Assembly (NCBI GenBank): GCA_023264995.1
Contig: JAHFUR010000029.1
Coordinates: 1-54,657 of the forward strand
DNA: 54,657 nucleotides
Direction of reading: 5' to 3'
From: Acidimicrobiia bacterium
GTDB lineage: Bacteria > Actinomycetota > Acidimicrobiia > Acidimicrobiales > AC-14
Under the pieces are notes generated by a model. It saw nothing but the letters and a program-made list of their open reading frames with translations. It searched no databases and was not told the origin of the DNA. This document shows positions 14,846 through 23,408 of this stretch, piece by piece (the first letter of the stretch is position 1; the number at the start of each line of letters is the position of its first letter). A program made the position numbers and the translations under genes.

Positions 14846-15982
14846 TTGATCGACCTGCGCAAGCTCTCGCCAGTGCTGTCAAACGTCTTTGGGCCTCGTC
14901 TGTCGTCACAATGGGTCGTGGGCACCCAGCAAGGCGATCTGATCGACACCGCCGACGTGCTCAAGGTGGGGCTGGTCGGCGTCACGGTTCAGGATCGCCC
15001 GCTCCTCGAGGCTGCCCTCGTTACAGCGGATCCGGCCTACGGTGCTTGGTTCCGATCCCGCGTGCAGCTTGTCGACCAGCGCTACAGCAGCGCGGACCTG
15101 AACGGGTTCGTCACCGCGATCAACAACGCTATCGCTGCTCCCGGCAGCGAGACCATGGACACCTACTTCGTACACGTTGACTCAGGAGCCAACCGGGTCA
15201 AGTTGACGGCCGACCGCCAGATCCCAGCTCTGACAAGCCGGATTGCGGCGAGCCTCCCCGCCGACGCCTTCACGATCGAAGTCATGGAGGGCCTGACCTT
15301 CGAGCCGATGGAGAACCGTTTCACCACCCCACTGAAGGCAGGCAAAGGGATCCAGGTAGGAGCAGAGACATGCACGAGCGGCTTCCTCTTCCAGCGAGGA
15401 CTGGAACTGGTGGGGACGACCGCAGGCCACTGCTCCCGGACCCTCGGAGACCCGATAGTTCTCGGCACACAGCGGGTCGGGACGGTGGCGGGGAACGCCT
15501 TCCAGGCGTCGCCTACGGGCATCGACGTGGCCTGGTTTAGCCTTACTCCGGCAGCTGACGCTCGTGCCGAGGTAACCCTGTCTGATCGCCCAAGCCTTCC
15601 CGTGAAGCGAGAATTCTCCGTCGAAAACCTGGTCGACGGAGAGACACGAACATGCTTCGTCGGTCGCTTCACATCCGGGAAGCACTCGTGTGGGCCTCTG
15701 GGCTTTGCGCCCGAGGCTCTCAGGTACAAGATCGACGGGATTGTCCACATTCTCGAGGGCGTGATTTGCGGTACGAGCTGGACACGGGGCGCTCCAACCA
15801 AGGGCGACAGTGGAGCGCCGGCGTTTCGGTTCGTCGGTGTCGACGGGGGAGTCGATAACGCGGCAGAAGCCGTTGGCATCTTCTCGGGGAGCCTCACCTT
15901 CCGCGGCTTTCCCATTGCTCAGTGTTTCACGCCGATCTCCTTTGTCCGCGCCGAGTACGGCATGACCCTCGCCCTTGGCTAG
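14846..15982 (+). CDS. Trypsin-like (S1/alpha-lytic type) serine protease, probably 5'-truncated
   Basis: From a TTG at 14846 the product has 378 residues. The catalytic triad is clear: H195 in TTAGHCSRT, D227 in GIDVAWFSL and S322 in TKGDSGAPAF, with paired cysteines (C176/C196 region and C270/C282 region) likely to form disulfides. The N-terminal 150 residues resemble the pro-region of secreted actinobacterial proteases (VGLVGVT element). No signal peptide and no ATG or GTG is present; the frame is closed by a TGA about 70 nt upstream of the TTG. I infer loss of the 5' end by rearrangement, so secretion is doubtful. It is convergent with the 152-residue gene at 15988. Confidence 0.65.
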   Translation: MIDLRKLSPVLSNVFGPRLSSQWVVGTQQGDLIDTADVLKVGLVGVTVQDRPLLEAALVTADPAYGAWFRSRVQLVDQRYSSADLNGFVTAINNAIAAPGSETMDTYFVHVDSGANRVKLTADRQIPALTSRIAASLPADAFTIEVMEGLTFEPMENRFTTPLKAGKGIQVGAETCTSGFLFQRGLELVGTTAGHCSRTLGDPIVLGTQRVGTVAGNAFQASPTGIDVAWFSLTPAADARAEVTLSDRPSLPVKREFSVENLVDGETRTCFVGRFTSGKHSCGPLGFAPEALRYKIDGIVHILEGVICGTSWTRGAPTKGDSGAPAFRFVGVDGGVDNAAEAVGIFSGSLTFRGFPIAQCFTPISFVRAEYGMTLALG

Positions 15983-15987
15983 ACGTC

Positions 15988-16446
15988 TCAGCCAGGCTCG
16001 TAGATGCCGCCTACGATCGTCACTGATCCGTCGGCAAGGCGAGGCGCGAGCTCCCTGCGCACCTCCTGGGACACGTTGTCGGGCTCCGGGACCATCAGCA
16101 CCACAGTGTTCCGGTCCTGGTCGACGTAAAAGGTCGTGAAGTCGATCTCGAGCATGCGCGGCCGGATCCACTCATCCACAGCATTGAGGGCAGCCTCGAG
16201 GTCGTCGAGCCCGAACGTCACGGGGGTGATCGACCAGGTGAGATCCGGCTCGCTGACGTAGGGAAGGGATTGGCTTAGCAGCTCCAACACATCGTTACGA
16301 TCAGCGGCCTGCTGCCCGACCAGGCGAACCAGAAGGCGGTAGGGGGGGTGGCTGGTGCCGTCGACCCGGATACCGGCGTAGCGCCCACCGAACCGCTGCT
16401 CCAAGGCAGTTACGGCGCGGCGCCAATCGTCGTCGGAGATATGCAT
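15988..16446 (-). CDS. Hypothetical protein
   Basis: The product has 152 residues from the ATG at 16444-16446, preceded by GGGAGG at about 4 nt spacing. It begins MHISDDDWRRAVTALEQRFG and has an alternating alpha/beta pattern: YAGIRVDG, YRLLVRLVG, ITPVTFGLDDLEAALNAVDE, EIDFTTFYVDQDRNTVVLMV. No signal peptide. I do not recognise it. It ends 5 bp from the end of the protease gene on the opposite strand. Similar alpha/beta regions occur in the pro-parts of secreted proteases, so it might be a protease-related chaperone or inhibitor, but that is speculation. Confidence 0.6.
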   Translation of the reverse strand: MHISDDDWRRAVTALEQRFGGRYAGIRVDGTSHPPYRLLVRLVGQQAADRNDVLELLSQSLPYVSEPDLTWSITPVTFGLDDLEAALNAVDEWIRPRMLEIDFTTFYVDQDRNTVVLMVPEPDNVSQEVRRELAPRLADGSVTIVGGIYEPG

Positions 16447-16512
16447 CGCCCTCCCGGGCGCAAGAGGATGGGTCAACCCATGCTACCGGCAACCCCACCC
16501 GTCAATGAGTGG

Positions 16513-16532
16513 CCGCAAACGATCGTTTGCGG
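16513..16532. promoter_or_regulatory. 20-bp perfect palindrome, TetR-type operator candidate
   Basis: CCGCAAACGATCGTTTGCGG equals its own reverse complement. The AAACGATCGTTT core resembles operators of TetR-family repressors. It lies between the start of the 152-residue gene and an ABC-transporter remnant, so it probably once controlled the transporter. No TetR gene remains nearby. Confidence 0.5.
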
Positions 16533-16557
16533 ACAGTCCTCGTCCGCATGCGAAGGC

Positions 16558-16692
16558 GCTGGTCAAGAATCTGCGATCGCTCGGGCCCTGGTGCATCGCC
16601 CCTCGGTGGTGTTCGCTGATGAGCCGACCGGAGCCTTGGACGAGGACAACCAGGAGTTGGTGCTGCTTGAGCTGCTCAAAGGTGGCCGCGCA
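16558..16692 (+). pseudogene. ABC transporter ATP-binding protein fragment (MacB/LolD type)
   Basis: The reading AGQESAIARALVHRPSVVFA followed by [20 protein letters not shown] is the end of the signature motif plus Walker B/D-loop of a MacB/LolD-type ATPase (canonical [26 protein letters not shown]). Walker A and the first half are absent, and there is no start. Only about 45 codons remain. Confidence 0.7.
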
Positions 16693-16856
16693 GGCGGACG
16701 CCGCGCGCCCAGGGAGCCGAGCAGGGCCAGGCCGATCGCCACGCCGCCAGCCAGGAGACCCTCCGCGAGTTGCGCTCTCCGTAGCCGCTGCCTGGGTACG
16801 CCGATGGCTCGAAGAGCGAACAGCTCCCGCTTCCGCAGGAGTGCAGACTCGAAACG
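16688..16856 (-). pseudogene. FtsX-family ABC permease fragment
   Basis: On the minus strand a frame reads RFESALLRKRELFALRAIGV, then PRQRLRRAQLAEGLLAGGVA and IGLALLGSLGARR. This matches the conserved cytoplasmic loop and following helix of MacB/FtsX permeases (RRREFALLRAIGxxRxQLRR). It has no start or stop of its own. It abuts the ATPase fragment in opposite orientation, so the old operon was broken by an inversion. Confidence 0.65.
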
Positions 16857-17233
16857 ACATCGCGTGGGTGACCAGCACGACGCCCACGGCTACCTACTGG
16901 CACAGGCCTCGCGACGACCCCTTCCCATCACTGACACCCTATCTACTGGCTGCGGCTGCGGTCTTGGGGCAATCGTGGTCGTCATCGCTCGTAGTTTTTC
17001 GGAGACTTTCTCCGGTCTGAGCGACAACAACAGCGCCGCACTGAACGTGTGCTCTGGTCTTGCGGACGCGGAACTCGTTGGCGGGCTTCGGCCCGCTCCG
17101 GCGCTCGCGAGTCGGACCCACGTAGCTCATCGCCTAACCCGGCCCGACCCATCCAACGTTTCGACACGTTCCGGCTCGGAATCCGAATTATCTCGTCCGA
17201 ATCGGTCACAACGCTCCATTCTCGGACACCAAC

Positions 17234-18025
17234 CTAGTGGTCCGTCGCGGACTTGGTGGCGGTAGTGAGGGCTGCTCGTCCTCTGCGGACTTTGGCGATG
17301 ATCTCCTCGGCGCTCCGGTGCCAGACGAACGGCCGAGGGTTCTCGTTCCAGTGATCGGCCCACTCGTCGATGGTGTCGATGAGGTGGTCGACGCTGGTGA
17401 AGCTGGACCACCGGAGCTTCTTGTCGGTGAGCTCCTTAAACCAACGCTCCACCAGGTTCAGCCACGACGAGCTGGTCGGGGTGAAGTGCAGGTGCCAGCG
17501 CTTCTGGCGGGGCTTGGCCAGCCACTCGACGATGGCGGGGTGCTTGTGGGTGGCGTAGTTGTCCAGCACCAGGTGGATGTCGAGGTCCCGAGGAACCTGA
17601 CCGTCGATCATCTTCAGGAAGGCCAGGAACTCCCGGTTGCGGTGGTGGGCGAAGCAGTGGTTGAGAACCTTGCCGGTGGCGGTGTCGAGAGCGGCGAACA
17701 GCGTCGTAGTGCCGTGGCGCTTGTAGTCATGGGTCATGGTGCCGGCCCGGCCGGGGGTGAGCGGCAACGACGGCTGGCTGCGCTCCAGGGCCTGGCATTG
17801 GGACTTCTCGTCAAAGCACAGGACCACCGCCCGCTCCGGTGGGTCCAGATAGAGGGCGACGACGTCGACGAGCTTGGTCTCGAAGTTCGGGTCGTTGGAG
17901 AGCTTGAAGGTCTTGACCTGCCACGGACGGATGTTGCGGGCCCGCCAGATGCGGGCCACGGTGTCCTTGCCCACGCCGGCGTGAGTGCCCATCGACCGGG
18001 TCGACCAGTGCGGCGACATGGGCGC
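17234..18025 (-). pseudogene. IS630-family transposase, N-terminally truncated
   Basis: The homologous region begins near 18025 (PHWSTRSM) and runs to the stop at 17234. The DDE catalytic residues are visible: D in VVLCFDEKSQ, D in HLVLDNYATHK, and E in SSWLNLVERWF. The N-terminal helix-turn-helix, about 100-130 residues in intact IS630 proteins, is missing; a frame continuing to 18136 is antisense to the XRE regulator and not transposase-like. The end of the IS on that side is therefore lost and no pair of terminal inverted repeats can be assigned. Probably immobile. Confidence 0.75.
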
Positions 18026-18062
18026 AGAATGGTGGCGGACCGAGGAGGAGGGCCCGCCACCC

Positions 18063-18416
18063 ATGGCACTTGGAGAACGGATCAAGGCGCTGCGCAAGGA
18101 GGCCGGGCTGTCCCAGGGCGAACTGGGTGAGCGCATTGGCAGCGACTCCCAGCGGGTCAGCCGCTATGAGAACGGGCGCATCACGCCCTCGGTCGACGCG
18201 GTGGTGCGCATCGCCGAGGCTTTCAACGTGTCGATCGACTACCTGCTGGTCGAGGACGCCCCCCGCCGGCCTCTGCACGTGGCCGACCTGGGCCTGGCAT
18301 CCCGGCTGGCCGACATCGCCGAGCTGTCGGCCGAGGACCGGTCATCGCTGCTGCACATGCTGGATGCCCTGGTGACCAAGAACCGGCTCAAGGCGCTGGC
18401 CGGCGAGAGGCGCTGA
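18063..18416 (+). CDS. XRE-family helix-turn-helix regulator
   Basis: The product has 117 residues from the ATG at 18063. An N-terminal HTH_3 domain (MALGERIKALRKEAGLSQGE, then a RVSRYENGRITPSVDAVVRI turn-helix) occupies residues 1-65. A C-terminal helical part (residues about 80-117: LADIAELSAEDRSSLLHMLD) probably mediates dimerisation. This is a phage-repressor-like architecture. GAGGAGG lies about 14 nt upstream, a rather long spacing. It starts about 40 bp from the truncated end of IS630 and points away from it. It may control element or cargo genes, but no operator is identified. Confidence 0.8.
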   Translation: MALGERIKALRKEAGLSQGELGERIGSDSQRVSRYENGRITPSVDAVVRIAEAFNVSIDYLLVEDAPRRPLHVADLGLASRLADIAELSAEDRSSLLHMLDALVTKNRLKALAGERR

Positions 18417-18476
18417 GGCTCGACCTACAGCAGGATGAGCCGGATCACGCCGTCCTCGTAGAGATGAGGTGACCAC

Positions 18477-18815
18477 CTACAAGGGCTCAAAGAGCCCATT
18501 CATGATCAATGCGAGACCGACCAATGCGCACAGCGTTCCGGAAGCGCGCACGAACCAGGGTCGTACGAATATCGACCGCCGATAGCCGGGGCCCATCCAC
18601 TTCGGCGCATCCGAGGCCAACAAGCTCACGTACTCTGACGCGCCGTTCACATTTGCGAAGATTGTGACCCCGACCAGGAGAGTAGATGTCCCGAGGAGGA
18701 CGAGCGACAAGCGAAGGGTCGGCCCACCTACTAAAAGTAGGGATAAGGCGCACCCAACGAACAGCACGATGGAGCATATGACAAGGTCACGTAAGGGACG
18801 AGGGCAGGCCCTCAT
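18477..18815 (-). CDS. Small membrane protein, candidate immunity protein for the RHS tip
   Basis: The product has 112 residues. Three hydrophobic segments are clear: LVICSIVLFVGCALSLLLV, SLVLLGTSTLLVGVTIFANV and ASGTLCALVGLALIMNGLF. The ATG overlaps the stop of the RHS gene by 4 nt (18812-18815), so the two are translationally coupled. In polymorphic toxin loci the immunity gene directly follows the toxin C-terminus, and membrane immunity proteins usually protect against toxins acting on the envelope or from outside. Sequence family not recognised. This segment appears less GC-rich than the RHS core, as is typical for exchanged toxin-immunity cassettes. Confidence 0.65.
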   Translation of the reverse strand: MRACPRPLRDLVICSIVLFVGCALSLLLVGGPTLRLSLVLLGTSTLLVGVTIFANVNGASEYVSLLASDAPKWMGPGYRRSIFVRPWFVRASGTLCALVGLALIMNGLFEPL

Positions 18816-21800
18816 GAGGGTTGCCCCATATATCCTGTAGCATTTCGAACAAATCCTTCAAAGGTTCCGCGTAAGAATCGGGGAGCCTTCTTAGTTGTCG
18901 TAAGAGTGATCGCACCGCTCAGCGGTGATCTAGGCCCAAGACCAAAGAACTCCGAGTGATAGAGGTGACCGTCTCTGCCACGGAAGGCGCACGCTTCACC
19001 GGAGCCGAACGACTTCGCCACTGTCAAGCAGATTGAAGGGCCAAGAACGTCGTACACGGTTGGCGCGTTCGAGGTATATCCTCCTGAACTGACACCAGCG
19101 GTTGCTCCTCCCCCGATGCCTCCTGAGTACGTAACCAACTTGTTACCTCGGTCGTCTCTGAGAGTGCATATCGAACCCTCAAAGGTGACCCACGATACGC
19201 TGAATTGTCCCGAGACGCATTCGCCCTCAACCGCGCGTCCATCGAGGTCGAACCCGTTGACCGGATCGCCGCACACGTAGTCGTAGCCATTGCACGACCC
19301 CCCCTCCACGGGGTCGACCTGGGTGAATCGGCCGAGGTGGGGGTCGTAGTAGCGGGCGCCGAGCTTGTAGAGGCCGGTGGTGGAGTCGAGGTAGCTGGCC
19401 TCCCAGCGCCAAGGGTTGGCGGGTAGGGCGCCGTTCATGGGCGTGACCGTGGCGTTGTCCCCGTAGGGGTCGTAGGTGTACGCGGCCCGCTGGACCCCCG
19501 TCGGCTCGACCAGCGCGATCACCGAGCCCTGGCCGTCGGCGACGTAGTAGAAGTCCCCGCCGGGGGTGTGCTCGTAGATCAGGCCGCCCGAGGGGCCCCG
19601 GACGTACCACGTCGTCGCACCGGCGGTGGTCTCCACGGTGAGGCCCAGAAGGCCGAAGGTGGCCGTGGTCGAGCCGGCCTGGGTGCGCTCGGTCTGGCCG
19701 GCGCCGGCGTAGGTGTAGGGAACCGCCGAACCGCCCGCGGGGTGATGGAGGTGGTCTGGGCCAGGCCGTTGTAGGCCAGCGCCGACAGGCTCCCGCCGGC
19801 CGTGAGGGCGCCCTCGTTGTTGTAGGCGAACCCGGCGTCGGTGAGCTGGTCGGCGCTGTTGACGGTGTGGGCGCCCTCGGGGCCGGCGGTGCGGCTGGAG
19901 TCGTAGTTGAAGGCGTAGGAGTAGGTGGGCCCGCCGGCGGTGGTGGAAGCCCGGGTCAGGCGGCCGTCGGCGTCGTAGCAGTACGTGGTGGTGGGCGTGT
20001 TGGCCGCCAGGGCGTCGGTCGCCGTGTGGCGGAGTGCGGTCACCTTGCCCGGCGTCTCGCCCGGGCAGGCGGTGGTCGTGGGCACGGTGTAGGTGTAGCT
20101 CATGTCCGAGACCCGGTTGGCCGCCAGGTCCGAGGACGCCCGGGTGGTCTTCAGGGCGCTGAGCTGGCTGCTGGCGTTGTAGCCGGCGTGGGTGTGGACG
20201 GCGAAGTTGGCCGGAGGCACCACGTTGTTTCCCGAGTAGGTCACGTCCGTCCCCGTGTTGTACCAGGAGTCGGTGGGCCGCCCGTTCAGGTCGTAGGCGA
20301 AGATGTCCTTGCGCAGGCTCGGCTCGGTGACCTGGTCGAGGCGGTTGACGATGTCGTAGTGGTAGACGGTGGCGTTCGCCATGCCCGGATCGCGGGCGGA
20401 GACGAGGTTGCCGGCCGGGTCCCAGCTGTAGGAGAAAGTTCCGGTCGGGGTGGTCCTGGTCAGCGGCCGGTTGGCCGCGTCGTAGGTGGTCGAGGTGATC
20501 CCGGTGGTGTCGGACCGGCTGGACAGGTTGCCGTTGACGTCGTAGTTGTACGTGATCGTCGGCGAGCCGTCGCTGTGGGCCTCGGTGCGAACCCGGTCGA
20601 GGGCGTCGTAGGTGAAGGTGGTGGTCATTGGCTTGGCTGAGGTGGACGTCTTCAGCCGCCCGTTGCCGTCGTAGGTGGCGCTGGTGGCCCCCAGGGAGTT
20701 GCCCGTCGGCGGGGTGACCGAGGTCAGCTGGTGGTTGGTGTAGCCGTAGCGGGTGGCGTTGGCCAGTACCTGACCGGGGCTGTTCTGGGGCATCCAGCGC
20801 GCCGCCAGGGTGCCGTCGGGGTTGTAGGTCATGACCGTGGTTCCCAGCCCGCTCTGGTCGTCGTGGATCGGGGCGGTGACCGAGGTGAGGTTGCCCTTGG
20901 GGTCATAGCCGTAGGAGGTCACCGCCCCCATGGTGTCAGTCGTGGTCTGAGGAAGACGCGACAGGATGCCGGTGCCGGGGTTGTAGACCGTCGACGCAAA
21001 TGCGCCCGTGGCCGCCGTCGTCTTGGTCAGGCTCTGGCCTCCGTTGGCCCCCCACTCGTTGATGGTGGTGGCGGACAGGACGTCGGTGACGGTCTGCACC
21101 TTGACCTGGTTCGTCCAGCCGACCGAGGAGGTGACCGGCACGGTGGCCTGGCGGGCGTCCTGGGCGGTGAGCAGGGCGCCGAAGGGGGCGAAGGTGTACG
21201 TCGACACCGGGTGGTTGTCGGGGTCGGTGACCTTGGTCACGTTGTTGCCGGCCACCACCGAGTAGGCGTAGCTGGTGACGGCGTCGGGGAAGCCGGGGAT
21301 GATTCTGGTCACCGAGGTCACCCGATGCGAGGTGTCGTAGCCGAACTTCGTCACCTGGGAGATGGGGGCGGGTCCGGTGATCTGGGAGAGGTTGGAGGTC
21401 GCGTCGAAGGTGTAGGTGGTGACCCCGTTGGCCGCGTCGGTCACCGAGGTCAGGCCGATGCCGGTGGGATCGTAGGTGTAGCGCACAGTGCGGGTGACGC
21501 CGTCGGCGGTGACCGAGATGGATGCCACCCGGCCGTTGGGACCGCTGTAGTCGATGGTGGCGGTGTTGCCCGGGGCGGTGCCGGCGGTGGAGGTGATGGT
21601 GGTCACCCGCCGCCCGTCGGGGTAGGCGAAGCTCATGACGTTGCCGTTGGCGTCGGTGTCGGAGAGCAGGTTGCCGTCGGCGCCGAAGCGCAGCACCTCG
21701 GCCCCGCCGGCCACGGTCATGGTGTAGGTGCCGTCGCCGCCGCGGGTCAGGACGACGTCGAGGTCGGCCGGGCTGATGAAGCTGCCCCCCGACGCCGTGA

Positions 21801-21885
21801 ACGTGGCCACGTTGCCGCTGGGGGCGTCGTAGGACACCGAGCCGTCGCCGTTGGGCACCAGGCGCACGTCAGGCGCCTGGTTGAA
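18812..21885 (-). pseudogene. RHS/YD-repeat protein, 5'-truncated and frameshifted, with unrecognised C-terminal tip
   Basis: The visible part encodes about 1,020 residues. From 21885 to about 19740 it has many YD repeats (VRYTYDPTG, FGYDTSHRVTSV, FTYDALDRV, YCYDADGRL). A 1-nt deletion near 19738 (CCGCGG where CCGGCGG would restore ITPAGGSAVPYTYAG) shifts the frame. The rest gives the RHS core-associated region (SYLDSTTGLYKLGARYYDPH, LGRFTQVDP, DPVNGFDLDGR) and a tip of about 140 residues after DLDGR that I do not recognise. The 5' end is replaced at 21886 by the 935-bp repeat, so signal and shell-closing regions are lost. The frameshift could be a sequencing error. Confidence 0.8.
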
Positions 21886-22820
21886 GCTCCGCCGGTGGGC
21901 TCGGTTGCCGCCGATGGACCCCGACGCACTCCGTCGAGACGTCGACGCGTCCGTGGACCCGAGCCTTTGACGGTGATCGATGTCTCTGGGCGGGGGTTGC
22001 TCGATACGAGCACGCTCATCCTGCTCGAACGGATCGACGATCCCGCTACGTTGCCCGAACAGCCGGCTATCACCGCGATCACCCTGGCCGAGCTCTCCGT
22101 CGGACCGCTGGTCACCGCCGATGCCACCGAGCGGGCAACTCGACAGGCGCGGCTGCAGCAGGCCGAAGCCGACTTCGACCCTCTCCCGTTCGATGCTGCC
22201 GCGGCCCGTACGTTCGGTCGCGTCGCCGCATCCCTGCGACAGGCAGGGCGGAAGGCGAACGCCCGTGCCTACGACGCCATGATCGCCGCGATTGCTATCT
22301 CGAACGACCTGCCGCTCCACACGTGTAACCCCGCTGACTTCGAGCACATGGACGGGCTCGACCTGCGACCGGTGCCGCACCCGGACCAAGCCGAGGCTTG
22401 AGCCCGGCAGCCTAGGCACCCCTTCTGGAGGGTGCCCACCAGCCGGCGGTCGGGGGCACCCCTACTCTCACACCCGTGGTTGTCCTTCAGGAACAGCCCG
22501 GTCGCGCTCAAGAGCGACACCGCCCAGCATGGAGTTCGACAGCCTGGTCCCGGCACAAGGTCCTGTGCGACTCAAGGCGCGGTGTCCGGTACGTGAGCGC
22601 ACGGGTGCGCTCACGTCTTGCCTGCCGACCGCGGAATTGCTCCGAAGACTGTCGGAGTGCACGCCGAGGGCTCCGCGAGCGTGGCCCAGTGCGGTCAGTC
22701 TCATGGCTCCCATGATGCGAACATCCCAGTAATCGCACTCGCCTCACTAAAAGGGTCCGCATTGCTGGCTACAGCGGAGGCCCCTCGCGTAAAGCTCTCC
22801 GATATCACACCTTGCCGGCG
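21886..22820. repeat. 935-bp direct repeat, copy 2
   Basis: This is the same sequence as 12720-13654. At its left end it joins RHS coding DNA (minus strand) without any target duplication that I can see. At its right end it joins unique DNA leading to the relaxase module. It brings a complete toxin gene without the antitoxin start or promoter. Confidence 0.9.
21973..22401 (+). CDS. VapC-like PIN-domain toxin (copy 3, orphan)
   Basis: The product is identical to toxin copy 2 (142 residues; D11, E40, D101 and the NPADF segment all kept). Only the last 85 nt of the antitoxin gene (21886-21970) remain upstream and the operator/promoter is missing; upstream DNA is the antisense of an RHS gene. 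Expression is therefore doubtful. If transcribed, the protein would have to be neutralised by the antitoxin at 12568 or 11399. A long minus-strand frame crossing this gene is an artefact of RHS reading into the repeat. Confidence 0.75.
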   Translation: MIDVSGRGLLDTSTLILLERIDDPATLPEQPAITAITLAELSVGPLVTADATERATRQARLQQAEADFDPLPFDAAAARTFGRVAASLRQAGRKANARAYDAMIAAIAISNDLPLHTCNPADFEHMDGLDLRPVPHPDQAEA

Positions 22821-22941
22821 GTGATCACGTGTCCGTCGGAACCTCGGGGTCCGCGGGCGCCGCCCCGTCGAACCATCCCTCCTTAACGCACTGAGCCGCC
22901 TCTTCGCCGCGCACTCCCGAGCCTGAACCAGCTACTCCGGG
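22402..22941. other. Non-coding stretch between orphan toxin and hypothetical gene
   Basis: Contains the terminator hairpin (22415-22436), the second copy of the 26-bp palindrome (22591-22616), the end of the direct repeat (22820) and about 120 bases with nothing recognisable. Confidence 0.6.
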
Positions 22942-23376
22942 CTAGCTCATGGGAGTATGAGAGGAATTATTGTGTTTGTCAACGCCCACGCTTGTGGGCG
23001 GGTATCGGCACCGCAGAGGGTGCAGTTGGGATTTTCGCCGAACCCTTTCCGAGCGCCGATCCGCCATGCGGCGTCGTCCCGTCGCTCCTCCCACGCCTGA
23101 TGCGACGGTTGAAGACGGCCTGCGGTTAGCCGACCAACTGAAGCTTCCCAGATTCCACAGAACTGCCTCGCGGTCCCGCCAACGAGCGCCGAGGGTGTCC
23201 CAGAAGAAGATGTCCCCGTCCCCGTCCCCGTCCCCGTGCCCGCGCAGACGCCAGGTGAACCACCACGGCCTGTCGATGGCCACAACCCGTCCGGTGAACT
23301 CTCGCGGCCGGCCCGGCTGGACCCGGCTGACCACCCCCTGTCGCCGACGCGTGCTTGCGAGAACGAAGAATCTCAT
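22942..23376 (-). CDS. Hypothetical protein downstream of the relaxase
   Basis: The product has 144 residues from the ATG at 23374-23376, with GAGG 5 nt upstream. It begins MRFFVLASTRRRQGVVSRVQ and contains AIDRPWWFTWRL followed by a GDGDGDGD run encoded by a hexanucleotide repeat, then IFFWDTLGARWRDREAVLWN. The Trp/Arg-rich first 85 residues look like a real domain. The tail after about residue 90 is Arg/Ser-rich and contains a GCCCAC/GTGGGC hairpin in the DNA, so the true end is uncertain. It starts 32 bp after the relaxase stop on the same strand, probably in its operon. Confidence 0.5.
   Translation of the reverse strand: MRFFVLASTRRRQGVVSRVQPGRPREFTGRVVAIDRPWWFTWRLRGHGDGDGDGDIFFWDTLGARWRDREAVLWNLGSFSWSANRRPSSTVASGVGGATGRRRMADRRSERVRRKSQLHPLRCRYPPTSVGVDKHNNSSHTPMS
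23212..23235. repeat. Hexanucleotide microsatellite (GTCCCC)x4
   Basis: Four perfect GTCCCC units, followed by one imperfect unit, lie inside the 144-residue gene. Each unit adds Gly-Asp on the minus strand, so gain or loss of units changes length without frameshift. Confidence 0.75.
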
Positions 23377-23408
23377 CGGCGCCTCGTCTGGAGCTGGCGA
23401 TCGGCTCG

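Larger units (their letters stand above)
16447..17233. other. Gene graveyard between a hypothetical gene and IS630
   Basis: No intact gene lies in these 787 bases. They contain a 20-bp palindrome (16513-16532), an ABC ATPase fragment on the plus strand (16558-16692), a permease fragment on the minus strand (16688-16856), and about 370 bases with no visible structure. Confidence 0.6.

Noticed and set aside
14562-14909. 115-codon minus-strand ORF
   Set aside because: It overlaps the start of the protease frame and has no recognisable domain; the protease has clear catalytic motifs on the other strand.
17985-18062. Longer N-terminus for the XRE regulator
   Set aside because: The extra codons lie in the truncated IS630 end, and the HTH domain starts exactly at the ATG at 18063.
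19579-22419. A single 946-codon minus-strand gene
   Set aside because: Its first 170 codons are the antisense of the VapC repeat; only the part below 21886 is RHS.
23212-23241. Hexamer repeat as CRISPR or VNTR array
   Set aside because: Only four units and no spacers; it is a coding microsatellite.
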